NCBI RefSeq assembly: GCF_023242475.1 | Contig: NZ_JALJFG010000002.1 | Span: 62,001 to 126,000 of the forward strand | Direction: 5' to 3' | Source: Pseudomonas sp. MWU15-20650 | GTDB taxonomy: Bacteria > Pseudomonadota > Gammaproteobacteria > Pseudomonadales > Pseudomonadaceae | Length of the DNA stretch: 64,000 bases | Shown here: positions 17,460 through 27,764 of the stretch, one piece after another | How the letters are laid out: each line of letters starts with the position of its first letter | How positions within the stretch are numbered: position 1 is the first letter of the stretch | Position numbers and translations under genes: made by a program | Notes under the pieces: model-generated | What the model was told of the DNA's origin: nothing | What the model saw: the letters and a program-made list of their open reading frames with translations, nothing else | The model's database searches: none

Positions 17460-17812
17460 TCATCCCCTGGTTTGCTCAAAGATGGCATCCAATTCCGTCA
17501 GAAAAGCGTGGCTGTTGATAAGTAGGTTCAGCCCGCAGACGGCGAAGGTGCCGTGGGTTCTGGGTCGCGAGCTCAGCCAAGCACTGGCGCAGCATCTTGG
17601 CATCGTGAGGTAGGCGCTCTGAAAAAATATCCCACCCACAAAACTCAAGCGTCTCGGGCATTTCTACCAAGCCGGTGATGGCGTCCCAAAAGGCATCCCA
17701 GTTTTTTGCCATACCCGTTGGGAAAGTTGAGTGAAGTGCGCAGCGTGGCGTGAAGTTCTTTGGGGGCCTGGATGCGGCTCAGGTCTATTTTGATGATGGA
17801 TGAACGGGTCAC
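17460..17812 (-). pseudogene. Frameshifted barstar-like inhibitor gene
   Basis: From a GTG at 17812 (AAAGGG upstream) the minus strand reads 37 codons of barstar-like N-terminus ending LNFPNGYGK. A run of six A (17702-17707) then shifts the frame; the expected NWDAFWDAITGLVEMPETL and GWDIFSERLPHD continue in a second frame. A third frame carries FAVCGLNLLINS to the TGA at 17460. Barstar-family proteins bind and inhibit secreted RNases. Two shifts make a functional product unlikely unless slippage at the A run and a second site rescues it. No barnase-type RNase gene is nearby. Confidence 0.65.
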
Positions 17813-17870
17813 TTGTGCACCCTTTGCTTTTTCATCTGCTACAGCTCAGGCTGAATTCTGTGAGTCTGCA

Positions 17871-18128
17871 TTACTCGTTTGCAACTTCGTAATCAAATGC
17901 GATGAAGTAGTCGCTTTCTGAAAGAACAATTTCATGAGAAAAGTGCGGCTGTATCACTAATAGCCATTCCCGGCGCAATTCAAACATGCCGTTATTGACG
18001 TCCACTGCGCTCAACAACCCGAGCGTGGAAATCACCGAGTAGTCATCTCCGCAGTCCGCTGAACTCTCCGTTCCGTTTAGCCTCTCTGTGGTTCTGTCGA
18101 ACCATTCCAACCTTATTTTTAATCCCAT
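17871..18128 (-). CDS. Colicin E3/cloacin-type immunity protein
   Basis: An 85-residue acidic protein, the same length as the colicin E3 immunity protein and similar throughout: MGLKIRLEWFDRTTE at the start, CGDDYSVISTLG in the middle, VNNGMFELRREWLLVIQPHF, and FDYE near the end. In the E3 system this protein binds the rRNase domain tightly and protects the producer. It lies 7 bases downstream of the truncated bacteriocin gene on the same strand. Unlike its toxin, the reading frame is complete. It may still protect the cell from related bacteriocins of neighbours. Confidence 0.88.
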   Translation of the reverse strand: MGLKIRLEWFDRTTERLNGTESSADCGDDYSVISTLGLLSAVDVNNGMFELRREWLLVIQPHFSHEIVLSESDYFIAFDYEVANE

Positions 18129-18135
18129 GTAGCCC

Positions 18136-18735
18136 TCACAGATATTTTTTGATGTTTCGTTTTTTGATCGGCCCTTTTAGCGGCTTGCCGCTTATGTGGT
18201 TGAACGCACCTATATGGCTCCCATCACTCGCTAGATAAACCTCCAGCTCCCCGTGCTGAGAGTCCCATTCATAGATCTTCCGACCTTTTCCCTCAATCCA
18301 GCGTTCTCTCAGCCCGGCGCCTCCTTGTCTGGGAGTCTTGGGTTTTGCTTTTATCAGATTCACAAAGCCAGTTATTTGTTCAGTGTTAGGCGCTTTGTGG
18401 TACTTGTGATCCCCAGCCTTGGCACCTACCACCACATACAGCGACCGAACCCCCGACCCCGCCGGAAACACCAGAATAAAATCCCGATAGTCCGGTGGGT
18501 AAACAGGGTTAACCAGAATCTGCGCCGCCGCCTCAGTCGGTGGGTAGATCCAGATCACCGGTGCTTGCGGCGCAGCCTCCAATGCCGGAACACCTAAGGT
18601 GTCATTTGGATCAACGGAGGGCGTCCAGATCAGCTCTACGCCATTATTCAAATCTGCTACTAACTGGCCGCTGCGGTTTTGAAACTGCACCACCTCAATC
18701 ATCTGCCACTCGGCATGGTTGGGGGAGGCCGCCAT
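18136..18735 (-). pseudogene. 5'-truncated S-type bacteriocin with E3-type 16S rRNase domain
   Basis: About 199 codons remain. The first ~95 are the end of a pyocin-S translocation domain (APQAPVIWIYPPTEAA, YRDFILVFPAGSGVRSLYV). The rest is a complete colicin-E3-like ribonuclease domain: DHKYHKAPNTE (the Asp, His and Glu of the active site), GRKIYEWDSQHGELE and the basic end KKRNIKKYL. Known E3 domains cut 16S rRNA near its 3' end. The receptor-binding and most of the translocation region are absent; the frame instead runs into a REP element (18733-18757), whose GGGAGGGGG lies 12 bases before the ATG. Secretion and uptake are therefore not expected. Confidence 0.85.
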
Positions 18736-18757
18736 CGGGGGCAAGCCCCCTCCCACA
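18733..18757 (+). repeat. REP element (single, GGGGGCTTGCCCCC type)
   Basis: A lone copy of the short Pseudomonas palindrome, read on the minus strand as TGTGGGAGGGGGCTTGCCCC. It sits exactly where the truncated bacteriocin frame begins, so it marks or caused the break. Unlike most copies in the window it has no inverted partner nearby. Confidence 0.8.
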
Positions 18758-18794
18758 TTTTGATCTGGAACATCAGTTGAATCGTGTAGGTATT

Positions 18795-18826
18795 AAAAAG
18801 ACCTTGGGGTGCCAAGGTCTTTTTTT
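18795..18826. terminator. Orphan rho-independent terminator-like hairpin
   Basis: The stem AAGACCTTGG/CCAAGGTCTT with loop GGTG is flanked by an A run and a T run, so it could act on either strand. No gene ends into it from either side: the bacteriocin starts to its left on the minus strand and the LysE gene starts to its right on the plus strand. Its AAAAAGACCTTG core is the same as that of the tRNA-Leu terminator at 22001-22034. Confidence 0.6.
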
Positions 18827-18979
18827 GACTGTTGATCAGGCCAGCAGGTGCTGTTGTTGAAGTCGATCAAGTGTCTTTCCTTGAGGGGTGTATGACGTTT
18901 TGCTCGCGGATCTGTATCTAACGCCCAGCTTTTCAACGCCCTACCATGGTGGCCAGCACAAAATTCAAGGAGCGACACC

Positions 18980-19615
18980 ATGCCCGAACTGTCCAGTTGG
19001 CTTGCTTATGGCCTGATCTCACTCGGCATGGTGCTCACGCCCGGGCCGAACATGATTTATCTCATTTCCCGCTCGATCTGCCAGGGACGTACGGCCGGTT
19101 TGATTTCCCTGGGGGGTGTTGCGTTGGGGTTTCTCGTTTACATGCTTTGCGCGGCGCTGGGGATCACCGCGTTGGTGATGGCGGTGCCCTTAGCCTACGA
19201 CGCGCTGCGACTCGGCGGAGCGCTTTATCTGGCGTATCTGGCCTGGCAGGCGGTCAAGCCGGGTGGCCGTTCGCCCTTTCATGTGCGGGACTTGCCCCAG
19301 GACAGCCCACGCAAGCTGTTCATGATGGGCTTTGTGACCAACCTGCTGAACCCTAAAGTGGCGGTGATGTATTTGTCGTTGCTGCCGCAGTTCATCGACC
19401 CGAATGGACATGGCAGTGTGCTGACGCAGTCCCTGGTGCTGGGCTTTACGCAGATTGCTATTAGCGTGAGCGTCAACGCGGTGATTGCCATGATGGCGGG
19501 TTCCATCGCGGTGTTCTTCGTCACCCGGCCGGGTTGGCAGGTGGTGCAGCGTTGGGTGATGGGCTCGGTGCTGATGGGCCTGGCCGTGCGTATGGCGGTT
19601 GAAGGGCGGCGATAA
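18980..19615 (+). CDS. LysE/RhtB family amino-acid exporter
   Basis: A 211-residue inner-membrane protein with about six hydrophobic segments. It carries the family's N-terminal signature (GMVLTPGPNMIYLISRS) and the central FVTNLLNPKVAVMYLSLLPQFI. Members export amino acids or their derivatives. An AAGGAG ribosome binding site precedes the ATG at 18980. It stands alone between the truncated bacteriocin and a minus-strand gene group. The substrate is not predictable. Confidence 0.88.
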   Translation: MPELSSWLAYGLISLGMVLTPGPNMIYLISRSICQGRTAGLISLGGVALGFLVYMLCAALGITALVMAVPLAYDALRLGGALYLAYLAWQAVKPGGRSPFHVRDLPQDSPRKLFMMGFVTNLLNPKVAVMYLSLLPQFIDPNGHGSVLTQSLVLGFTQIAISVSVNAVIAMMAGSIAVFFVTRPGWQVVQRWVMGSVLMGLAVRMAVEGRR

Positions 19616-19622
19616 ACGCGGA

Positions 19623-19952
19623 TTAGAGGATAGCTTTCAGGTAGTCCTTGAGTGCGTTAAGCGGGGCATTGAGTGCTTCAAGTGTCGACGCTTGGCGCAC
19701 GTCCACCGCCAGCCGTTGCAGCTCGCGCCCCATCACGGTAGTGGCACCGCCCAGGGATTGGAGCGCTAACGTAATGCACTCATCAAGCTTCAACTGAATC
19801 CCCGCCAAATCCCCTTGACGCACCAACAGCCCGAACACCTCGCGCTCATACCTATCCATGATCGGGTCATCGCGTAATATCGGGCTCTCACCTTCTGTTT
19901 CATAGGCCAGTTTGTGCGAGAACAAAGCAACTGTTTCCAGTGGCAATTCCAT
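19623..19952 (-). CDS. Hypothetical protein (109 aa), downstream of the AAA-DUF4276 pair
   Basis: A small soluble, mostly helical protein (MELPLETVALFSHKLAYE; a Leu/Ala-rich C-terminal half). I do not recognise a family. It follows the DUF4276 gene by 36 bases on the same strand and may be the third gene of that unit. It converges with the LysE gene, with a 7-base gap. Confidence 0.55.
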   Translation of the reverse strand: MELPLETVALFSHKLAYETEGESPILRDDPIMDRYEREVFGLLVRQGDLAGIQLKLDECITLALQSLGGATTVMGRELQRLAVDVRQASTLEALNAPLNALKDYLKAIL

Positions 19953-19988
19953 GGTGCTGTTTCCCTCAGTGTGTTGCCAGCAGGTGAT

Positions 19989-20663
19989 TCAGGCTAACGG
20001 CTGCAGCGCTTCCATCTCGCTGAGCCAGTTATCAAATCGACTGCACTGTTCGCGTATCGCCGGCAAGCCAATTTCAATGGCAGCCAGTGAGCCATGTAGC
20101 GGCTTGTCGTAGCCCGCGTAAAGGCTCTGAAGCCTTTTGCTCGGTGCCGTCATCGGGCTGTTGTTGATGGTTTCCGGTGTTTCAAACTCATTTCGTATGT
20201 GCATAAACCGCTCTTCAAGGGCTGGCTGGTTGATTCCACTGGCAAGCCGTCGTGGGCAACTGAATAGCAAACCTTCGAATTCGTACATCTGCACATAGGG
20301 AATGAATCGGCGCATGGCTTCATCACCTAGTTCGTTTGCCAGTCTCTCAACCATGGCTTGCAGCAAACAATCGGCTTTTTCATCCATGGAGTTTTTAACG
20401 GCGGCATGAGCTTTTCCAGGAAACTCTTCGGGCAGGCCATAGAAGTCAAAGAAGGTAGTGCAGTAGGCTTGGCGGTCGCCGAGCAGGCGTTTTTCAACAT
20501 CGGTGAGCAGGCGCTCAAAGCGGAAGTTGCCGCCTTTGTGACCTGGTTTACCTATCAGTGCGGGCATCAGGTAAATATCCAGGTGGTAAAAGGCTTGAGC
20601 CAGCACCTCATTGATGAACATCTCTTCTGTCTGGCCCTCACAAATGACATGGACTCGAATCAT
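19989..20663 (-). CDS. DUF4276 family protein (TOPRIM-like)
   Basis: A 224-residue protein beginning MIRVHVICEGQTEEMF; the CEGQTEE glutamate and the later TTFFDFYGLP acidic motif fit the TOPRIM-like pattern of DUF4276 proteins. YEFEGLLFS is another recurrent family motif. The ATG at 20663 was chosen because it overlaps the stop of the ATPase gene (ATGA), indicating translational coupling. DUF4276 proteins are repeatedly found beside AAA ATPases in phage-defence loci (AbiL-like); a nuclease or effector role here is inferred from that. The GC content looks lower than in the surrounding core genes. Confidence 0.75.
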   Translation of the reverse strand: MIRVHVICEGQTEEMFINEVLAQAFYHLDIYLMPALIGKPGHKGGNFRFERLLTDVEKRLLGDRQAYCTTFFDFYGLPEEFPGKAHAAVKNSMDEKADCLLQAMVERLANELGDEAMRRFIPYVQMYEFEGLLFSCPRRLASGINQPALEERFMHIRNEFETPETINNSPMTAPSKRLQSLYAGYDKPLHGSLAAIEIGLPAIREQCSRFDNWLSEMEALQPLA

Positions 20664-21787
20664 TTGCGTGGCCTCCCGCCCAGGATGTTTTTCTCCCACA
20701 ACTCGCCTATCGAGTAATCGTCCAACCATGTCTCGAAAGCTTTTCCGTCGAGGCGCTTGAAGACGGTTGCGCCCTTTTCTCGTTCGACAATGATCAGGTC
20801 GTCGATAGAGAACTCGTTTACCAACGGGACTGACTGCGTTGAGACAATTACCTGCATTCTCTTGGAGGCGGACCGTAGTAGAGAACCTAGCAAGGTGATT
20901 GCGTAGGGGTGCAGGCCGAGTTCCGGTTCATCAATGATGATGGTCGATGGTGGTGTGGGTTGGAGCAGAGCGGTGACCAGGCATATAAAGCGAATTGACC
21001 CGTCTGAAAGCTGGCTCGGCCAGAAGACGTATTCGCTATCTTTTTGACGCCACTGCAAATTGATTAGCTCTTCTTCCGTATCCAGACGACGCGGTTTGAG
21101 CGCGAAATCATCAAAGAAGGGGATCGCCAGTTGGATGGTTTTGCGAATTTGCTCGTAGACATCTGGCGTTTCTATGGACAAGTGATAGAGGTATGCCGCT
21201 AGGTTTGATGCGTCAGGACGTAGATAGTCATTGATGTGAGCGGGGCCGAAGCGCTTGACGCTTGCCATATCGCTGGTGTCGTGAAAGTGAAAGACTTTCC
21301 AGCTTGAGATTGATTCGTAGCAGTAGGCCACAACGTCATTTTTGTATGATGCATAGAATCGCTTGGAGTCGAATGCCTCTTTGAGTTTGGCTTCTTTATG
21401 GCCTGAACCCAGTGGAATCCATTGTGCTCCATAACGAGGCCCATCGAAGAAAAGCTGCTCGTCTGCGAATACAAAGTCGCCGTCTACGGTTGGCTCTAAT
21501 TCGAATCGGTAGCCGTTCAGTCCAAACCTCACGAAGGATTCGACTTTCTGAGTTTCTTTGACGCCGAAACTGACAATGCGATCAGCAGTACCTTGTTGCG
21601 TAGTCCATTTTTTCAGACGCAACTCCATCATTTCGCTGAGCATACGAAAGTAAGAAACAAAGCTGCTCTTGCCTGCACCGTTGGCACCGAGCAGCACGTT
21701 CAAGCTGCTCAGGTGCAAGTCCTCGAGGTTTTTGATGGACTTGAAACCCTTGATCGTGAGCTGGCTGATGGCGTTCTTTTTGCTCAT
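20660..21787 (-). CDS. AAA ATPase (SMC/OLD-like, AAA_21 type)
   Basis: A 375-residue ABC-type ATPase of the kind found in OLD, AbiLi and related defence proteins. The Walker A is LLGANGAGKSSF (about 32-43). A Gln/signature-like segment LSDGSIRF precedes Walker B TIIIDEPELGLHP. The switch VIVSTQSVPLVNEF follows near the C-terminus. There is no coiled-coil arm as long as in true SMCs. It is the first gene of a two- or three-gene minus-strand unit next to tRNA-Leu, a frequent site for accessory islands. Codon usage and GC look less Pseudomonas-typical than in the flanking genes. Confidence 0.8.
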   Translation of the reverse strand: MSKKNAISQLTIKGFKSIKNLEDLHLSSLNVLLGANGAGKSSFVSYFRMLSEMMELRLKKWTTQQGTADRIVSFGVKETQKVESFVRFGLNGYRFELEPTVDGDFVFADEQLFFDGPRYGAQWIPLGSGHKEAKLKEAFDSKRFYASYKNDVVAYCYESISSWKVFHFHDTSDMASVKRFGPAHINDYLRPDASNLAAYLYHLSIETPDVYEQIRKTIQLAIPFFDDFALKPRRLDTEEELINLQWRQKDSEYVFWPSQLSDGSIRFICLVTALLQPTPPSTIIIDEPELGLHPYAITLLGSLLRSASKRMQVIVSTQSVPLVNEFSIDDLIIVEREKGATVFKRLDGKAFETWLDDYSIGELWEKNILGGRPRK

Positions 21788-22000
21788 TGCTGCTTGATTC
21801 CTTTAGCGGCGCTGCTCGTCGAGTCCAGGCGGCTGTCATTGATAGCTGTTGCGGAGTTTGCCATTGATTTCAGAGGCTGGCTCTTCACTTGACGGCTTCA
21901 TCCTAACGCTAATCTTTTCCACCTAATACCAGCACTTTGACTGGCGGCCATTGCGGCCAAGACAACGGGGATAAGTCTGCGGCCACTTTTCGACAGACGA

Positions 22001-22034
22001 AAAAAAAGACCTTGAATTTCAAGGTCTTTTTTTA
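22001..22034 (-). terminator. Terminator of tRNA-Leu
   Basis: The inverted repeat AAAGACCTTGAA...TTCAAGGTCTTT with a T run on the minus strand lies just past the 3' end of the tRNA. It is strong and symmetric, so it may also stop plus-strand transcription. Confidence 0.85.
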
Positions 22035-22037
22035 AGA

Positions 22038-22122
22038 TGGTGCCCCGAGGGAGACTCGAACTCCCACTCCTTTCGAAAACGGATTTTGAATCCGCCGCGT
22101 CTACCAATTCCGCCATCAGGGC
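22038..22122 (-). tRNA. tRNA-Leu (anticodon CAA)
   Basis: An 85-base type-II tRNA with an encoded 3' CCA. The acceptor stem GCCCTGA/TCGGGGC pairs fully (one T-G wobble), the discriminator base is A, and the anticodon loop reads ATTCAAAAT with CAA as anticodon. The long variable arm is present, and TTCGAGTC forms the T loop. A near-consensus promoter lies upstream and a terminator downstream, so it is a single-gene transcript. Confidence 0.95.
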
Positions 22123-22135
22123 TCAATGGCGGCGA

Positions 22136-22164
22136 AGTATAGAGATGAGATTACCGTTGGTCAA
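22136..22164 (-). promoter_or_regulatory. Sigma-70 promoter of tRNA-Leu
   Basis: On the minus strand, TTGACC (22159-22164) and TATACT (22136-22141) are separated by exactly 17 bases and end 13 bases before the tRNA 5' end. Confidence 0.8.
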
Positions 22165-22230
22165 TCACGTTTCATGGTCTATTTTCACTATTTCCGCTAG
22201 ACTTCCCGGCCCTGCTAGACGAACCCCATC

Positions 22231-24401
<2,171 letters not shown>

Positions 24402-24444
24402 GTTTTCCGACCCTAAGATTCACTATTTGCAACTGGAGTGCTAA

Positions 24445-24783
24445 ATGAGCTTTTTTATCTCTAATGCCATGGCTGACGCCGCTGCGCCTGCCGCTGCCGG
24501 CCCTATGGGCGGTGGTTTCGAGTGGATTTTCCTGGTCGGCTTCCTGGTTATCTTCTACCTGATGATCTGGCGTCCACAGGCCAAGCGCGCCAAAGAGCAG
24601 AAGAACCTGCTGGGCAGCCTGCAGAAAGGTGACGAAGTTGTGACCACCGGCGGCATCGCGGGCAAGATCACCAAGGTATCCGATGCTTTCGTGGTTCTGG
24701 AAGTCTCCGACACCGTAGAAATGAAGTTCCAGAAAGGCGCCATCGCCGCCACGCTGCCAAAAGGCACGCTCAAAGCGATCTGA
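24445..24783 (+). CDS. yajC: Preprotein translocase accessory subunit YajC
   Basis: A 112-residue single-pass membrane protein with one hydrophobic helix (FEWIFLVGFLVIFYLMIW) followed by RPQAKRAKE and a KGDEVVTTGGIAGKI cytosolic domain, all characteristic of YajC. It associates with SecDF at the SecYEG channel. A TGGAG ribosome binding site precedes the ATG. Confidence 0.95.
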   Translation: MSFFISNAMADAAAPAAAGPMGGGFEWIFLVGFLVIFYLMIWRPQAKRAKEQKNLLGSLQKGDEVVTTGGIAGKITKVSDAFVVLEVSDTVEMKFQKGAIAATLPKGTLKAI

Positions 24784-24804
24784 GTAACAACCTTTACCAA
24801 TCGA

Positions 24805-24825
24805 CGGGGCGCGCAAGGCGCCCCG
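24805..24825. other. Hairpin between yajC and secD
   Basis: CGGGGCGC and GCGCCCCG form a perfect 8-bp stem around GCAAG. There is no T run after it, so it looks like an RNA-stability or attenuating structure rather than a full terminator. Confidence 0.5.
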
Positions 24826-24845
24826 CGTTATAAGCGGGCGGCGTG

Positions 24846-26717
24846 ATGCTGAACAAATACCCTCTGTGGAAATACGTACTGATCCTGGCGGTGCTGGCGA
24901 TCGGTTTTATTTATTCCGCTCCCAATCTTTATCCTGATGACCCGGCGATCCAGATCACTGGCGCCAGCACTTCGCTGCAGGTCAATCAGGCTGATCTGGA
25001 ACGCGCGAGCAAAGCGCTCACCGACGCGGGTATCCAGGTCAAGGCGGCATCGTTGGCGGCTGATGCGAAGGGCGGTTTGTTGCGCCTGACCAAGGCAGAA
25101 GACCAATTGCCGGCCAAGGATGTTGTGCGCAAGGCCATGGGTGACGACTACGTTGTCGCGCTCAACCTGGCACAGACCACGCCAAAATGGCTGCGCAGCA
25201 TTGGCGCGCACCCGATGAAGCTGGGTCTGGACTTGTCCGGTGGTGTGCACTTCCTGCTGGAAGTCGACATGGACAAAGCCCTCGACGCACGCCTGAAAGT
25301 CTACGAAGGCGATGTGAAGAGCCTGCTGCGTAAAGAGAAGTTGCGTTATCGCAGCCTGCCGCAGCTCAATGGTGCCATTCATCTGGGCTTCTCTGACGAA
25401 GCTTCCCGCGAACAGGCCCGTGCGCTGATCCGCAAGAACTTCAACGATTTCGACATCGTACCTGCGGACCTGAATGGTCAGCCTGTACTGCGTCTGGCGA
25501 TGACCCCGGCCAAGCTGGCGGAAATCCGCGAATACTCCATCAAGCAGAACTTGACCACGGTACGTAACCGCGTCAACGAGCTGGGTGTGGCTGAGCCAAT
25601 CGTGCAGCGCCAGGGTGCCAACCGCATCGTGGTCGAGTTGCCGGGCGTGCAGGACACCGCTGAAGCCAAGCGTATCCTGGGTAAAACGGCCAACCTGGAG
25701 TTCCGTCTGGCTGCTGAGCCGGGTGCTTCCCGTGCCACTGCCGAGGAATTCGAGTTCCGCGAAGGCAACCGTCCTCCAGCGTTGATCGAGCGTGGCTTGA
25801 TCATCACCGGTGACCAGGTGACCGACGCCAAGGCTGGTTTTGACTCGCAGCACGGTACGCCTGAAGTGAACATCCGCCTGGATGGCCACGGTGGCGACCT
25901 GATGAGCCGTGCAACCCGCAGCAATGTGGGCCGCAGCATGGCGGTGATCTTCATCGAGCAGCGTCCGGTCACGACCTACACCAAGCAAGTGGTCAACGGC
26001 GTCGAGAAAGACGTGCCGGTGCAGACCTTCAAGGAAGAGAAGAAGATCATCAGCCTGGCGACCATCCAGTCGCCGCTGGGTGCTCAATTCCGTATCACTG
26101 GCCTGAACGGTCAGGGCGAATCGTCCGAGCTGGCGCTGCTGCTGCGTGCCGGTGGCTTGGCGGCGCCGATGTACTTCGCTGAAGAGCGCACCATTGGTCC
26201 GAGCCTGGGTGCCGACAACATCACCAAGGGTATCGACGCGGCCTTGTGGGGCATGCTGTTCGTGTCCCTGTTCATCATCGCCATCTACCGCTTCTTCGGC
26301 ATCATCGCCACAGTGGCCCTGGCGGGTAACATGGTGATGCTGCTGGCCCTGATGTCGTTGCTGGGGGCTACGCTGACCCTGCCAGGTATCGCCGGTATCG
26401 TACTCACCATGGGTATGGCGGTAGACGCCAACGTGCTGATCTTCTCGCGGATTCGTGAAGAGATCGCGGCGGGCATGACCGTACAGCGTGCAATCAACGA
26501 AGGCTTCGGCCGGGCATTTACCGCGATTCTCGACTCCAACTTGACCACTCTGTTGGTCGGCGGGATTCTCTTTGCCATGGGCACCGGCCCGGTCAAAGGT
26601 TTTGCGGTGACCATGTCCCTCGGTATCTTTACCTCGATGTTCACGGCCATCATGGTGACCCGCGCAATGGTCAACCTGATCTTTGGCGGGCGTGACTTCA
26701 AGAAGTTGTGGATTTAA
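24846..26717 (+). CDS. secD: Protein translocase subunit SecD
   Basis: A 623-residue RND-type membrane protein with an N-terminal anchor (YVLILAVLAIGFIYS), the large periplasmic P1 region containing LGLDLSGGVHFLLEVD, and a C-terminal group of transmembrane helices with GIAGIVLTMGMAVDANVLIFSRIREE. Together with SecF it uses the proton gradient to pull exported proteins out of the SecYEG channel. ATG at 24846 was preferred to the GTG one codon earlier. Confidence 0.97.
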   Translation: MLNKYPLWKYVLILAVLAIGFIYSAPNLYPDDPAIQITGASTSLQVNQADLERASKALTDAGIQVKAASLAADAKGGLLRLTKAEDQLPAKDVVRKAMGDDYVVALNLAQTTPKWLRSIGAHPMKLGLDLSGGVHFLLEVDMDKALDARLKVYEGDVKSLLRKEKLRYRSLPQLNGAIHLGFSDEASREQARALIRKNFNDFDIVPADLNGQPVLRLAMTPAKLAEIREYSIKQNLTTVRNRVNELGVAEPIVQRQGANRIVVELPGVQDTAEAKRILGKTANLEFRLAAEPGASRATAEEFEFREGNRPPALIERGLIITGDQVTDAKAGFDSQHGTPEVNIRLDGHGGDLMSRATRSNVGRSMAVIFIEQRPVTTYTKQVVNGVEKDVPVQTFKEEKKIISLATIQSPLGAQFRITGLNGQGESSELALLLRAGGLAAPMYFAEERTIGPSLGADNITKGIDAALWGMLFVSLFIIAIYRFFGIIATVALAGNMVMLLALMSLLGATLTLPGIAGIVLTMGMAVDANVLIFSRIREEIAAGMTVQRAINEGFGRAFTAILDSNLTTLLVGGILFAMGTGPVKGFAVTMSLGIFTSMFTAIMVTRAMVNLIFGGRDFKKLWI

Positions 26718-26726
26718 GGGGCTGCC

Positions 26727-27641
26727 ATGTTACGTACAATCAACTTCATGGGCGTTCGCAACATTGCGTTCGGCGTCACCGTGCTCCTTACCGTTCTGGC
26801 GTTGTTCAGCTGGTTCCATAAGGGCCTGAACTACGGTCTGGACTTCACCGGCGGTACGCTCATCGAGCTGACCTACGAGAAGCCGGCCGACGTTACCCAG
26901 GTGCGCAACGAGCTGGTCAAGGCCGGCTATCACGAAGCCATCGTGCAGAGCTTTGGTGCGACCACCGACCTGCTGGTGCGTATGCCTGGGGAAGACCCGC
27001 AATTGGGTCACCAGGTAGCCGAAGCCTTGCAGAAGGTGGGTGGCGACAACCCGGCGTCGGTCAAGCGCGTCGAGTTCGTGGGGCCGCAGGTGGGTGAAGA
27101 GCTGCGCGATCAGGGCGGCCTCGGCATGCTGATGGCGCTGGCCGGCATCATGATCTACCTGGCTTTCCGCTTTCAGTGGAAGTTTGGTGTGGGCGCTATC
27201 GTCTCGCTGATCCACGACGTGATCGTGACCGTGGGTATCCTGGCTTACTTCCAGGTCACCTTCGACCTGACCGTGTTGGCAGCGGTGCTGGCGATCATTG
27301 GTTACTCGCTCAACGACACCATTGTGGTATTCGACCGGGTTCGTGAGAACTTCCGTGTACTGCGCAAGGCGACGTTGGTCGAGAACATCAACATCTCCAC
27401 CACCCAGACCCTGCTGCGGACCATGGCGACATCGATCTCCACCTTGCTGGCGATTGCTGCGCTGATGATCTTTGGTGGCGACAACCTGTGGGGCTTCTCC
27501 CTGGCGCTGTTCATCGGCGTTCTGGCGGGTACCTACTCGTCGATCTACATCGCTAACGTGGTGCTGATCTGGCTGAACCTCAACAGCGAAGACTTGATCC
27601 CTCCTGCTGCTACCAGCAAGGAGATCGACGACCGTCCTTGA
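26727..27641 (+). CDS. secF: Protein translocase subunit SecF
   Basis: A 304-residue partner of SecD with six membrane helices, the LDFTGGTLIEL motif after the first helix, and the conserved IIGYSLNDTIVVFDRVREN in the fourth-fifth helix region. It begins 9 bases after secD (AAGGGG ribosome site) and is followed by a strong terminator, closing the yajC-secDF unit. Confidence 0.97.
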   Translation: MLRTINFMGVRNIAFGVTVLLTVLALFSWFHKGLNYGLDFTGGTLIELTYEKPADVTQVRNELVKAGYHEAIVQSFGATTDLLVRMPGEDPQLGHQVAEALQKVGGDNPASVKRVEFVGPQVGEELRDQGGLGMLMALAGIMIYLAFRFQWKFGVGAIVSLIHDVIVTVGILAYFQVTFDLTVLAAVLAIIGYSLNDTIVVFDRVRENFRVLRKATLVENINISTTQTLLRTMATSISTLLAIAALMIFGGDNLWGFSLALFIGVLAGTYSSIYIANVVLIWLNLNSEDLIPPAATSKEIDDRP

Positions 27642-27670
27642 TGGGCGTTTGTTGATACGCTGTTACAAAG

Positions 27671-27703
27671 AAGGCACGAGAATTGAACTCGTGCCTTTTT
27701 TTT
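27671..27703 (+). terminator. Terminator after secF
   Basis: AAGGCACGAG and CTCGTGCCTT form a 10-bp stem around a 7-base loop and are followed by a long T run: a textbook rho-independent terminator. Confidence 0.92.
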
Positions 27704-27764
27704 GGCTCCAAGGCTGGGTATAGCGCGGACGTTTCGGTCCGCTTGTGATGGTCAGGAGGTTCAT

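Noticed and set aside
17702..17712. Six-A run in the barstar-like gene as a programmed -1 ribosomal frameshift site
   Set aside because: The needed change is +1 (or loss of one A), not -1, and a second shift is needed further on.
21898..22116. Open frame reading MAELVDAADSKSVFERS on the minus strand
   Set aside because: It is the tRNA-Leu gene and its terminator read as protein, a well-known false gene.
24828..26087. 419-codon minus-strand frame opposite secD
   Set aside because: Shadow of secD; composition typical of antisense reading and no domain match.
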